Of a DNA stretch of 64,000 bases, positions 17,621 to 26,729 are shown one piece after another. The notes under the pieces were generated by a model. That model worked only from the letters and a program-made list of their open reading frames with translations, searched no databases and was not told the origin of the DNA. Origin of the DNA: [Eubacterium] saphenum (GTDB taxonomy: Bacteria > Bacillota > Clostridia > Lachnospirales > Anaerotignaceae); NCBI GenBank assembly GCA_004557645.1, contig SFGI01000002.1:1-64000 (forward strand), read 5' to 3'. Made by a program: the position numbers and the translations under genes. The stretch's first letter is position 1. Every line of letters starts with the position of its first letter.

Positions 17621-18725
17621 TTAGCTGTGGATCCATGCCAGATATGCGCTGATAAAGTTATCGATCTCGCCATCCATCACTGCATCCACCTTACCTGTTT
17701 CTTCACCGGTACGATGGTCTTTTACCAAAGTGTAGGGCATGAATACATAGGAACGAATCTGGCTGCCCCAGCCGATTTCCTTCACATCGCCACGAATTTC
17801 CGCCAGCTTCTGCATCTGTTCTTCCAGCTTCAAAGCAAGCAACTTACTTCTCAGCATCTTGAAGGCTTTGTCCTTATTGGCAAACTGGCTCCTTTCTTCC
17901 TGGCAGGCTACCACTACGCCTGTAGGGAAGTGAGTGATACGGACAGCAGAGGATGTTTTATTGATATGCTGACCGCCGGCACCGCTGGCTCTGTAGGTAT
18001 CGATACGGATATCTTCTGTTCTGATCTCGATTTCTGTGTCGTCCTCGATTTCAGGCATAACATCGCAGGAAGCGAAGGATGTCTGTCGTCTGCCGGCACT
18101 GTCGAAAGGAGAAACACGCACCAGACGGTGGATGCCCTTTTCGGATTTCAGGTAGCCATAGGCATTTTCCCCGTTTACCTGAATGGTTACGGATTTCAGC
18201 CCTGCTTCATCCCCATCCAGCATATCCAGTACTTCCACTTCAAAGCCCTCTTTTGCTGCCCATCTGGAATACATACGGAACAGCATGTTGGTCCAGTCGC
18301 AGGCTTCTGTGCCGCCTGTCCCTGCATGGAGTGTCACGATGGCATTATTGCGGTCATATTCACCATCCAGCATGGTTGCGATGCGAAGTGCTTCATATTC
18401 CGCAAAAAAGGAATCGTTCATTTCTTTGACTTCTTCGTATACGCTGTCATCCTGCTCTTCGATGCCCATTTCGATCAATGTCAGGATATCCTCGTATTTT
18501 GTCACCAGGTCTTCATATTTTCCGACCTTGTTTTTCAGTGCTTTCAGCTGCTGCAGTGTTTTCTGGCTCTTTTCCAGGTCATTCCAGAAATCAGGATCGG
18601 CAGAAAGCTCTTCTAATTCGGTTATCTTCTCCTTGGCGCCAGCGACGTCAAAGTGAAGCCCCCATTTCCTCTAATTTTTCGTCGTAAGCAGAAAGGCCCA
18701 GACGGATCTGTTCTAACTCGAACAT
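17621..18725 (-). CDS. prfB: Peptide chain release factor 2 with programmed +1 frameshift
   Basis: RF2 of about 367 residues encoded in two frames. Codons 1-25 start at ATG 18725 (MFELEQIRLGLSAYDEKLEE) and end at CTT followed by in-frame TGA at 18648-18650. Skipping one base continues the frame as Asp-Val-Ala-Gly to the stop at 17621. This is the conserved RF2 autoregulatory CTT-TGA-C site. A GGGGG run lies five bases before the CTT, slightly farther than the usual three-base gap. The body has SPF (RVSPFDSAGRRQT), which reads UGA/UAA, and GGQ (GAGGQHINKTSSAVR) for peptide release. A simple frame starting at MTKYEDIL would miss the first 73 residues. Confidence 0.95.
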
Positions 18726-18786
18726 TAAAAATCATCTCCTTCATAATGAAATATTATAATGAATAGATTGATCTGTTAACAGAGCT

Positions 18787-18819
18787 TCCATCCAAACAGA
18801 AATGGGCTGCTTGGATGGA
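18787..18819. other. Inverted repeat between prfB and the C39 peptidase gene
   Basis: TCCATCCAA (18787-18795) and TTGGATGGA (18811-18819) form a nine-pair stem. An overlapping ACAGAAA/TTTCTGT pair could form instead. No clear T run follows on the minus strand, so a terminator role is uncertain. Confidence 0.4.
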
Positions 18820-18835
18820 TTTTCTGTATAACTTC

Positions 18836-19456
18836 TTATTTATCTTCTTCGGAAAAGGCTTCCGTTGAAAATCTGATCAAATTCCCGCTGAAAGATGCCA
18901 TAAAATCTTCCATAGGCACCCACCAATGGGGTTTGTTTTTCTCCGCAAAAGCAGAGGGATGATGCACCAGAAAAGCTGTCAGCTCCCCATCCTCTGTTTC
19001 ATAGCCGAAAACAGGGATGAGATGCCCGCTTTTACCATAGACACCGCTGCCGTCAGGCTTGGGCTTGCCCCCTTGGAAAAAGGGTGCGATCGAAATGATA
19101 CAGGGATGTCTCTTGTCCAGTTCCTGCTTCAAATCTTCCGCTGTTTTTTCCCGCAGGGCTTCGCCATAGATGCCGTATTCCCGGGCCAGCTTTGCCAGAC
19201 CCCAATGGATCCAGCCGACGCCCTCTTTATAGGCACCTGCCGCCACGCCCTTTTCGATCATAGGACCATGGCGTTCCACGTTTTTGCCAAAGCCATCCAG
19301 CACCATCCGCAGGGATGCGATGCCGCAGCTGCGAAACGTCCAACTGTCCGCTTCCTGAAAGGAAGGAAACTGTTCCATCTTCCAGTTTTCCAGTGTCATC
19401 TGCTGGGTATAAAAAGGAAACTCCATAGGCAATCGAAATTGCTTCTTCTCACCCAT
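18836..19456 (-). CDS. C39-like (papain-fold) cysteine peptidase-family protein
   Basis: 206 residues from ATG 19456 (MGEKKQFRLPMEFPFYTQQ), with AAGGG upstream; the longer frame overlaps secA. The likely catalytic cysteine is in RSCGIASLRMVLDGFG, a histidine in GKSGHLIPVFGYE, and a following HHPS holds a candidate Asp/Asn position. This matches the peptidase_C39_2 group of uncertain substrate. No signal peptide is seen, so it is probably cytoplasmic. It lies 20 bp downstream of secA. Confidence 0.8.
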   Translation of the reverse strand: MGEKKQFRLPMEFPFYTQQMTLENWKMEQFPSFQEADSWTFRSCGIASLRMVLDGFGKNVERHGPMIEKGVAAGAYKEGVGWIHWGLAKLAREYGIYGEALREKTAEDLKQELDKRHPCIISIAPFFQGGKPKPDGSGVYGKSGHLIPVFGYETEDGELTAFLVHHPSAFAEKNKPHWWVPMEDFMASFSGNLIRFSTEAFSEEDK

Positions 19457-19476
19457 TTTATCCCTTCTTTCTAAAC

Positions 19477-22071
19477 TCAGGCGTTCCTGCCGCAGCACTG
19501 TTTATATTTCTTGCCGCTGCCGCAGGGACAAGGATCGTTTCTGCCCACCTTTTCCTCGGTGCGTTTTTTAGGCTGTTTCACAGCGGAATCGTCCTTGTTT
19601 GTGAACATGGGCTTCTGTACTTCTTCCCGTTTCACTTCTGTCTGGATACGCACACGATACAGGATCTTCAGGGTATCTTCCTGGATATGGTCGCTCATTT
19701 CTTCGAACATATCGTAAGCAGCAAATTTATATTCTGTCAGAGGGTCTCTCTGGGCATAAGCGTGCAGACCGATGCCCTGTCTCATCTGATCCATATCGTC
19801 GATATGATCCATCCATTTCTGGTCGATGACACGGAGCATAACCACTCTTTCCAGTTCACGCATCCGTTCTTCGCCTTCGGGCTGCCCCTGGGCGATCTCT
19901 TTTTCTTTCAGTTCATAGAGCTGAACGCCCAGCTTTGTCAGGCTTTCTTTCAGCTTGTCTTTTGTCATCTGGGCCATGGCATCTTCCTTGATGTTGACCT
20001 TGCCAACGGGGATGATGGCAGCAAGGCTTTCGCTGAAGGCATTCATATCCCATTCTTCGGGAAGCTGTTCATCGTTCATATGGGCATCCACGGTGCGCTC
20101 GATCACGGAGCCGATCATGCCGATGATGCTGTCACGAAGGTTTTCACCATACAGCACACGTTTTCTTTCGCCGTAGATGATCTCTCTCTGTTCATTCATA
20201 ACCTGGTCATATTCCAGCAGGTGTTTACGGATGGCAAAGTTGTTGCCTTCCACTTTCTTCTGGGCATTTTCGATGGCCTTTGTCAGCATACCTGCTTCGA
20301 TGGGTTCATCTTCTGTCATGCCCATAGCGTCAACGACTTTCATGGTCTTTTCGGAGCCGAACAGACGCATCAGGTCGTCCTCCAGAGAGATATAGAAACG
20401 GGATTCACCGGGGTCACCCTGACGACCGGCACGACCGCGCAACTGGTTATCGATACGTCTGGATTCGTGACGTTCTGTACCGATGATCTTCAGACCACCC
20501 AGTTCTGCCACGCCTTCGCCCAGCTTGATATCGGTACCACGACCAGCCATGTTTGTAGCGATGGTAACAGCGCCCATCTGGCCTGCCAGTGCAACGATCT
20601 CCGCTTCCTGGGCATGGTATTTCGCATTCAGCACCTGATGTTTGATGCCTTCCATTTTCAGCATCTTGCTCAGGGCTTCGGATTTATCGATGGTAACGGT
20701 ACCAACCAGTACAGGCTGCCCTTTTGCATGGGCTTCTGCGATATCTCTGACTACTGCACGGAATTTACCCATTTCTGTACGGTAAACCACATCCTGCAGG
20801 TCCTGTCTCTGGACAGGGCGGTTTGTGGGGATTTCCACAACGTCCATACCATAGATGTTACGGAATTCTTCTTCTTCCGTTTTGGCTGTACCTGTCATAC
20901 CGCATTTCTTTGCATATTTATTGAAGTAGTTCTGGAATGTGATGGTCGCCAGAGTTTTGCTTTCTCTGCGTACCTGCACATTTTCCTTGGCTTCGATGGC
21001 CTGATGCAGACCATCGGAATATCTTCTGCCGGGCATCATACGGCCTGTGAATTCGTCAACGATAACGATTTCGCCTTCGTGGATGACATAGTCCTTATCC
21101 AGATGCATGTTGTAGTTGGCTTTCAGGGCATTGTTGATATAATGCTGCAGCTCCAGATTTTCAGGATCGGACAAGTTTTCGATAGAGAAATATTTTTCTG
21201 CCTTGGCGATACCTTCCTGTGTCAGCACAACAGATTTCGCCTTTTCATCCAGAATATAGTCGCCTTCTTCCTGAATTTCTTCCTTCAGCAGGGCGTTCAT
21301 CGCTTCTTCTTCATTCAGGATACGGCCTTTTGTCAGTCTCTTTACGAACAGATCCGCTACGCGGTACAGGTCTGTAGACTTGGAGCCGCTACCGGAAATG
21401 ATCAGTGGTGTTCTGGCTTCGTCGATCAGAACAGAGTCCACTTCGTCGATGATGGCATAGTGCAGTTCTCTCTGCACCATGTTTTCTTTTCTGACTACCA
21501 TGTTGTCACGCAGATAGTCGAAACCAAATTCATTGTTTGTACCATACGTGATATCGCAGGCATAAGCCGCACGACGTTCGTTGTTATCCATGCCGTTCAG
21601 GATACAGCCTACGGACAGACCCAGGAAACGGAACACTTCGCCCATCCACTGGGAGTCACGCTGTGCCAGATAGTCATTGACAGTAACAACGTGTACGCCT
21701 TTGCCTTCCAAAGCGTTCAGGTATGCAGGCAGGGTCGCTACCAATGTTTTACCTTCACCTGTTCTCATTTCCGCGATACGCCCCTGGTGCATGACGATAC
21801 CACCCATCAGCTGTACAGGGAAATGCTTCATATTCAGTACATGGGGACGGGAAGCCGCTTCTCTCACGACTGCGTATGCTTCGGGCAGGATATCATCCAA
21901 AGTTTCGCCTTTTGCCAGACGGTCTTTGAATTCCTGTGTTTTTCCTCTCAATTCTTCATCGGAAAGGTTTTCATACTGGGGGCCCAGCGCTTCGATCTTT
22001 GCCACGATCGGCTTGATTTTTTTGATCTCCTTTTCACTGTAGTTCCCAAATATTTTTTCCAAGAAACCCAT
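19477..22071 (-). CDS. secA: Preprotein translocase ATPase SecA
   Basis: 864 residues from ATG 22071 ([15 protein letters not shown]), with AGGTG upstream. Walker A lies in [17 protein letters not shown], Walker B in [18 protein letters not shown], and the preprotein cross-linking and helicase-like NBD2 motifs are present ([16 protein letters not shown]). The C-terminal zinc motif [14 protein letters not shown] binds SecB or ribosome/lipid. It is the motor that drives Sec-dependent export of the signal-peptide proteins seen in this window. Full length for Firmicutes SecA. Confidence 0.97.
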   Translation of the reverse strand: MGFLEKIFGNYSEKEIKKIKPIVAKIEALGPQYENLSDEELRGKTQEFKDRLAKGETLDDILPEAYAVVREAASRPHVLNMKHFPVQLMGGIVMHQGRIAEMRTGEGKTLVATLPAYLNALEGKGVHVVTVNDYLAQRDSQWMGEVFRFLGLSVGCILNGMDNNERRAAYACDITYGTNNEFGFDYLRDNMVVRKENMVQRELHYAIIDEVDSVLIDEARTPLIISGSGSKSTDLYRVADLFVKRLTKGRILNEEEAMNALLKEEIQEEGDYILDEKAKSVVLTQEGIAKAEKYFSIENLSDPENLELQHYINNALKANYNMHLDKDYVIHEGEIVIVDEFTGRMMPGRRYSDGLHQAIEAKENVQVRRESKTLATITFQNYFNKYAKKCGMTGTAKTEEEEFRNIYGMDVVEIPTNRPVQRQDLQDVVYRTEMGKFRAVVRDIAEAHAKGQPVLVGTVTIDKSEALSKMLKMEGIKHQVLNAKYHAQEAEIVALAGQMGAVTIATNMAGRGTDIKLGEGVAELGGLKIIGTERHESRRIDNQLRGRAGRQGDPGESRFYISLEDDLMRLFGSEKTMKVVDAMGMTEDEPIEAGMLTKAIENAQKKVEGNNFAIRKHLLEYDQVMNEQREIIYGERKRVLYGENLRDSIIGMIGSVIERTVDAHMNDEQLPEEWDMNAFSESLAAIIPVGKVNIKEDAMAQMTKDKLKESLTKLGVQLYELKEKEIAQGQPEGEERMRELERVVMLRVIDQKWMDHIDDMDQMRQGIGLHAYAQRDPLTEYKFAAYDMFEEMSDHIQEDTLKILYRVRIQTEVKREEVQKPMFTNKDDSAVKQPKKRTEEKVGRNDPCPCGSGKKYKQCCGRNA

Positions 22072-22317
22072 TCGGTTCACCTCATTTTTTCTTTTGATCG
22101 TGCATCCCACGCAAAAACACATGGGCACACTTCTACATTATTATAGTATAACAGAAGAACACCCCCGTACACAAGGAAAACTTGCGTATTTCGGGGGTTC
22201 TTAACAAACTTTTAAAGATTTTCATGAAAATTACGGCCCATCCGCCGTCTTTCCAAGCAAAAACCCTGAAATTCCTCGACTTTTCAGACGGGAAAAACAG
22301 CATTTTGTTCCATTTTT

Positions 22318-22965
22318 TTATTTTCCTGCGGCTTTGAAAAGATTCATTTCCTTTCCCAGCACCAGAATATGTTCTTCTTTACAAAAAACATAATCCTGCT
22401 CCGGCATCATTTTAATGGCATTATCCCGCTTGACCGCCATGATATTCAAATGATAGGTATTGCGGAATTTCAGGTCCCGAATACTTTTCCCAAGCCATTC
22501 CTTTCTGGGGGAAATCTCCATGATGTAATACCCGGAGCCCAGCTCCACGCATTCAAAAATACTGTCGGAAGCCTCTTCAATGGCGATCCGTTCCGCAATA
22601 TGCTTTTCGGGATAGATGATGGCATCTGCCCCATTCCGCAGAAGGAACTTGGCATGGATATCTTCATCGGCCTTGCTCAGCACCCGCTTTGCCCCCATTT
22701 CTTTCAGCATACTGGTGATCTGCAGGCTGTTCTGGAAATTGGACCCCATGCAGACAAAACAGGTATCAAAGCTTTCCACACCGAAGGATTCCAGCACTTC
22801 CGGCTTCGTGCAGTCGCCGATCTTAGCACTGACTACCATGGAAAGCACATCCTCGATGGCTTCCCCTGTTCTGTCTACCACCATGATCTCGCATTTTTGA
22901 CGGGACAGACAGCGGCACAGGTGATGTCCAAAAGAGCCCATACCTATGATTAAAAATGATTTCAT
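22318..22965 (-). CDS. ktrA: K+ uptake regulatory subunit (KtrA/TrkA, RCK domain)
   Basis: 215 residues from ATG 22965 (MKSFLIIGMGSFGHHLC), with GAGGTGAG before it. The N-terminal Rossmann RCK-N domain has GMGSFG and the acidic residue in MVVDRTGEAIEDV for nucleotide binding. A C-terminal RCK-C domain with EHILVLGKEMNLFKA follows. It forms the octameric cytoplasmic gating ring of the Ktr K+ channel and binds ATP/ADP; the RCK-C domain often binds c-di-AMP. It lies 18 bp behind the membrane subunit gene. Confidence 0.92.
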   Translation of the reverse strand: MKSFLIIGMGSFGHHLCRCLSRQKCEIMVVDRTGEAIEDVLSMVVSAKIGDCTKPEVLESFGVESFDTCFVCMGSNFQNSLQITSMLKEMGAKRVLSKADEDIHAKFLLRNGADAIIYPEKHIAERIAIEEASDSIFECVELGSGYYIMEISPRKEWLGKSIRDLKFRNTYHLNIMAVKRDNAIKMMPEQDYVFCKEEHILVLGKEMNLFKAAGK

Positions 22966-22983
22966 TTCTCTCACCTCATATTG

Positions 22984-24330
22984 TTATCCAATGGTTATTT
23001 TTTCCTTGGGGAAGGTCACAGGGGGTCTTGCCTTTTTTTCCAGCACTGCGACCGCAAAGGATACACTGCCTACCCTGCCGCAGTACATCAAAAAAATGAT
23101 GATATAACAGGAAATCGGGCGCAGTCCCCGGGTGATGCCTGTGGACATGCCCACCGTCCCCATGGCGGAAAAGGTTTCAAAGAAGATATCCGTTGCCGTG
23201 ATTTCCGGCTGCAATCCGCAGATAAACAGTGCCCCGGCAATGACGAAAAGCAGATTGAACATAAATACTGTCACAGCCTTTTGCAGCACATCCCCCTCCA
23301 GGCTGCGTCCAAAAAAATGGGCATCCTGCTCATGGCGGGCAGATGCAAAGGTATACAGCAGCATGACAGCAATGGTCGTTGTCTTGATGCCCCCTGCCGT
23401 AGAACCGGGGCTGCCGCCGATAAACATCAGAAACATGGTCAAAATTTTGCTGCCTTCGCTCAGTGCCCCTGTATCCACGGTATTAAAACCCGCCGTTCTG
23501 GCAGTACAGGACTGAAACAATGCCGTCAGCAGTTTTTCCCAAAAGGGCATATCTGCCCCCAGATTGTTCCACTCCAGCAGCAAAAACCCTGCAGCACCGC
23601 CAAAGAGCAAAATACCGGTGGCGACCAGCACCACCTTTGTCTGCAGATGATATCGCCGCCAGCTTCTTTTATTGCGGAAAATATCATCCCAGACCAAAAA
23701 GCCTGCGCCGCCAATGACGATCAGGGACATAATGGTGAGATTCACAATCAGGTCATCACTATACCAGACCAAGGAAGAAAATTCTCCCTTGTCCCCCATC
23801 AGGTCGAAGCCGCCGTTGCAAAAAGCGGAAATAGAATGAAACACACCGAAATACAGCCCTTTCGGAAAGCCATATTCCGGAATAAAGCGCAGAGAAAGCA
23901 GAATCGCACCGACACCTTCAAAAAACGCAGTGCCAGCTACGATCCCCTTGGTCAAGCCCAAAATGCCGCCCAGCCGTGTGGAGTTGATGCTGTCTACCAT
24001 CACTTCCCGATACCGCAGCCCCACCCGCCGCCGCAGCAGCAGCATAAAGCGCAGGGCCAGGGTCATAAACCCAAGACCGCCGACCTGTATCAACAGCAGG
24101 ATGACGATCTGTCCAAATAGCGACCAATGCATTGCCGTATCCACCAAAACCAGCCCTGTTACACAGGTGGCAGAAACGGCAGTGAAAAAGGCTTCCGTAA
24201 AGGTAGTCGGTGCCTTCGAAGCAAAGGGCAGCAGCAGCAAAATCGTCCCCAGCAGGATGACCAAGCCATAGCCCAGTGCAACGATCTGCACATTGGAAAA
24301 TTGTAATTTCAGTTTGAATTTCTTTCGCAT
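22984..24330 (-). CDS. ktrB: K+ uptake membrane subunit (KtrB/TrkH family)
   Basis: 448 residues from ATG 24330 (MRKKFKLKLQFSNVQIVALGYG), with AGAGGAT upstream; an earlier in-frame start is possible. It has four M1-P-M2 pore repeats with filter-like glycines in TAVSATCVTGL, HSISAFCNGGFDL, ARTAGFNTVDTG and SAMGTVGMSTGI. About ten membrane segments. It forms the Na+-coupled K+ translocation path with the RCK subunit encoded downstream. I see no ydaO-type c-di-AMP riboswitch in the 216 bp upstream. Confidence 0.92.
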   Translation of the reverse strand: MRKKFKLKLQFSNVQIVALGYGLVILLGTILLLLPFASKAPTTFTEAFFTAVSATCVTGLVLVDTAMHWSLFGQIVILLLIQVGGLGFMTLALRFMLLLRRRVGLRYREVMVDSINSTRLGGILGLTKGIVAGTAFFEGVGAILLSLRFIPEYGFPKGLYFGVFHSISAFCNGGFDLMGDKGEFSSLVWYSDDLIVNLTIMSLIVIGGAGFLVWDDIFRNKRSWRRYHLQTKVVLVATGILLFGGAAGFLLLEWNNLGADMPFWEKLLTALFQSCTARTAGFNTVDTGALSEGSKILTMFLMFIGGSPGSTAGGIKTTTIAVMLLYTFASARHEQDAHFFGRSLEGDVLQKAVTVFMFNLLFVIAGALFICGLQPEITATDIFFETFSAMGTVGMSTGITRGLRPISCYIIIFLMYCGRVGSVSFAVAVLEKKARPPVTFPKEKITIG

Positions 24331-24545
24331 ACCTATCCTCTTCCCGGGATCGATTTTCAGCAAATATCTTTTGTATCCCTATACCCATATCATTTTTCTT
24401 TCTAAAAGGAGTTATTCCCCTTTTCTCAATTCCTCTTGCGTATGCAGAGAAAATTTTTCCGCCGGATACACGCTTTTATCTGATCCGATGCCTGATATGG
24501 TCTTTCCAATACTTTTCTATACAGAAAATCGACGCTTCCTTCCCG

Positions 24546-25136
24546 TCACACCTCTTCCGATTTCCGTTCCTGTGCTTTCTTCCAGCATTTATAGCACATG
24601 GGGCGGTAGCTTTCGTTGCCGCCCAGAAGGAACTGCTCCCCTTCGGTGATGACATTGCCTGCGCTGTCGATGCGGGCATTTACCATAGCTTTGCCGCCGC
24701 AGGTGCAGACTGTTTTCAGTTCGGAAATGGAATCTGCCAGTTCAAAGAGCCTTGCGCTGCCGGGGAATAGTTTTGTGCGGAAATCTGTTCTGAGGCCAAA
24801 GCAGAACACAGGAACGTTGTAGTGATCCACGATATCCCGCAGCTGTTCAATGTGGGCAGGAGTCAAAAACTGTGCTTCATCGGCAATGATGACATCATAA
24901 AACTCCCGTTCTCTGTCCCGGAAGATCTGGTACAGATTCATATTCTCCTCAATGCTGTCTGCCTGCTGTTCCAGTCCGATGCGGGAATGGACCTTATCCA
25001 CCCCATAGCGGGTATCTGCCGCAGGCTTGATGAGCCAGACCCGCATGCCCTGTTCCTCGTAATTGAATTTTGTGATGAGGGCCTGGGCAGATTTGGAACT
25101 GCCCATCACGCCATATCTGAAATATAATTTAGCCAT
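24546..25136 (-). CDS. tdk: Thymidine kinase
   Basis: A 196-residue type II thymidine kinase, starting at ATG 25136 (MAKLYFRYGVMGSSKSA) behind GGAGG. The P-loop is GVMGSSKSA, Walker B-like DEAQFL lies near residue 90, and the zinc cysteines are in VCTCGGKA and MCYKCW. The family's lasso-domain residues Y and R (GGNESYRPMC) are present. It phosphorylates thymidine for dTTP salvage. A single gene. Confidence 0.95.
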   Translation of the reverse strand: MAKLYFRYGVMGSSKSAQALITKFNYEEQGMRVWLIKPAADTRYGVDKVHSRIGLEQQADSIEENMNLYQIFRDREREFYDVIIADEAQFLTPAHIEQLRDIVDHYNVPVFCFGLRTDFRTKLFPGSARLFELADSISELKTVCTCGGKAMVNARIDSAGNVITEGEQFLLGGNESYRPMCYKCWKKAQERKSEEV

Positions 25137-25340
25137 TCTAATAAACGCCTCCAAAATAGACCTTGTTTTTTACCATTCTGTATCATACCACAATCCATTC
25201 CCCTTGACGAGTGACACACTTCCCAAAAATTCTTTCTCTTTCTGCTTACTTTTCTCAAAAGAAAGGAGTATACTGGCTATTGGTATGAATGTTTGATTCC
25301 AAAATACTGAAATGATATACAAATGAAGGAGATGACTGCA

Positions 25341-26678
25341 TTGATCACAGACCTGACACAAGGCAGCAGCCGAAAAATGCTGTGGGCCTTTTCCATACCA
25401 ATGCTTTTGAGCGTTATGTTTCAACAGATGTATAACATTGCCGACAGCATCATCGCCGGGCGGTTCATCGGGGAAGATGCCTTGGCCGCTGTCGGCGCAT
25501 CCTATCCCATCACCATGATCTTCATGGCGGTGGCTGTGGGCAGCAATATCGGCTGTGCTGTGGTGGTTTCCCGTTTGTTCGGCGGCAGGCAGTATGGCAA
25601 GCTGAAAACAGCCATCTGTACTATCTTTTTCGCCTGCATCGGTGTCAGCATCGTGATGACTGTTTTGGGGCTTCTTTTGGGGAATGGGCTTCTTGCCCTG
25701 ATCCAGACCCCCGAAAATGTTTTTGCCAATGCGGCATTGTATCTGAGAATTTACATATTCGGCTTTCTGTTCCTGTTCCTTTATAATATCTGTACAGGTA
25801 TCTTTACCTCCCTTGGGGACAGCCGCACGCCACTGTATTTCCTGATCGGCTCTTCCATTGCCAATATCCTGCTGGATATTCTTTTTGTAGTGGCTCTGCA
25901 AATGGGGGTAGCCGGTGTGGCATGGGCCACCTTTGTTGCCCAGGGGGCCGCTTCTATCCTGGCCCTCGTTACCCTGCTCCATCGTCTGAAACAGCTAAGG
26001 ACCAATGAGCCCTATGAAAAATTCTCTGCCCCCATGCTGAAGCAGATCGCCATTGTAGCGATTCCCAGCATTTTGCAGCAGTGCTTCGTTTCTGTGGGGA
26101 ATCTGTTCGTCCAGTCTTTGGTCAACAGTTTTGGTTCCGCTGTCATTGCCGGCTATTCCGCAGCCATCAAGCTAAATACCTTCGCTGTCACCTGCATGAC
26201 GACCCTGTCCAACGGGCTGTCCTCCTTTACAGCCCAGAACCTGGGGGCAGAAAAGAACGAACGTGTGAGGGAAGGGTTCCGTGCCGGGGCTTTGTTGGGG
26301 ATTTTGGTCTGTGTACCTTTCTTCTTGTTCTATTTCTTCGGCAGCGAAACAGCCATGGGCCTGTTTATGAAGGCAGAAAGCCAGGGGGCGATTCGGGCCG
26401 GCATTGCCTTTCTCCGCATCGTAACGCCCTTCTATTTTGTAGTCACCATCAAAGTCATGTGCGATGGTGTCCTGCGAGGCGGCAGTGCCATGCTGTATTT
26501 TATGACCACCACCTTCACAGACCTGCTGCTGCGGGTGGTGCTGGCCTTTGTTTTCGCAAAGGGTCTTGGCTTCGGTGCCACGGGGATCTGGATGGCTTGG
26601 CCTTTCGGCTGGTCTTTATCCACCCTCCTTTCCTTCAGCTTCTATCGCCTGAAGCCCTGGGAAAAAAAGAAACTCTGA
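25341..26678 (+). CDS. MATE-family multidrug/Na+ antiporter
   Basis: About 445 residues and 12 membrane segments in two six-helix halves. The start is set at TTG 25341, nine bases after AAGGAG, because the product then begins with ITDLTQGSSRKMLWAFSIPM, the usual MATE N-terminus. An ATG at 25323 would add six residues but has no ribosome site. Conserved family segments include QQMYNIADSIIAGRFIGEDALAAVG. It exports cationic compounds using Na+ or H+. The regulator is not obvious; the MerR gene at 10-11 kb is a distant candidate only. Divergent from tdk. Confidence 0.92.
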   Translation: MITDLTQGSSRKMLWAFSIPMLLSVMFQQMYNIADSIIAGRFIGEDALAAVGASYPITMIFMAVAVGSNIGCAVVVSRLFGGRQYGKLKTAICTIFFACIGVSIVMTVLGLLLGNGLLALIQTPENVFANAALYLRIYIFGFLFLFLYNICTGIFTSLGDSRTPLYFLIGSSIANILLDILFVVALQMGVAGVAWATFVAQGAASILALVTLLHRLKQLRTNEPYEKFSAPMLKQIAIVAIPSILQQCFVSVGNLFVQSLVNSFGSAVIAGYSAAIKLNTFAVTCMTTLSNGLSSFTAQNLGAEKNERVREGFRAGALLGILVCVPFFLFYFFGSETAMGLFMKAESQGAIRAGIAFLRIVTPFYFVVTIKVMCDGVLRGGSAMLYFMTTTFTDLLLRVVLAFVFAKGLGFGATGIWMAWPFGWSLSTLLSFSFYRLKPWEKKKL

Positions 26679-26694
26679 TCTTTCACAAAGAAAA

Positions 26695-26714
26695 AGCGTC
26701 TCTTTCGAGACGCT
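26695..26714. terminator. Terminator of the MATE gene
   Basis: AGCGTCTC, loop TTTC, GAGACGCT, then CTTTTTT on the plus strand. A-runs on the other side make it usable for the convergent SLH gene. Confidence 0.9.
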
Positions 26715-26729
26715 CTTTTTTATGAAACA

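Noticed and set aside
19687..22146. Long open frame (819 codons) opposite secA
   Set aside because: Antisense shadow of a highly conserved gene; composition is not protein-like.
24331..24545. c-di-AMP riboswitch ahead of ktrB
   Set aside because: Such a switch is common upstream of Ktr genes, but I see none of its conserved segments in this gap.
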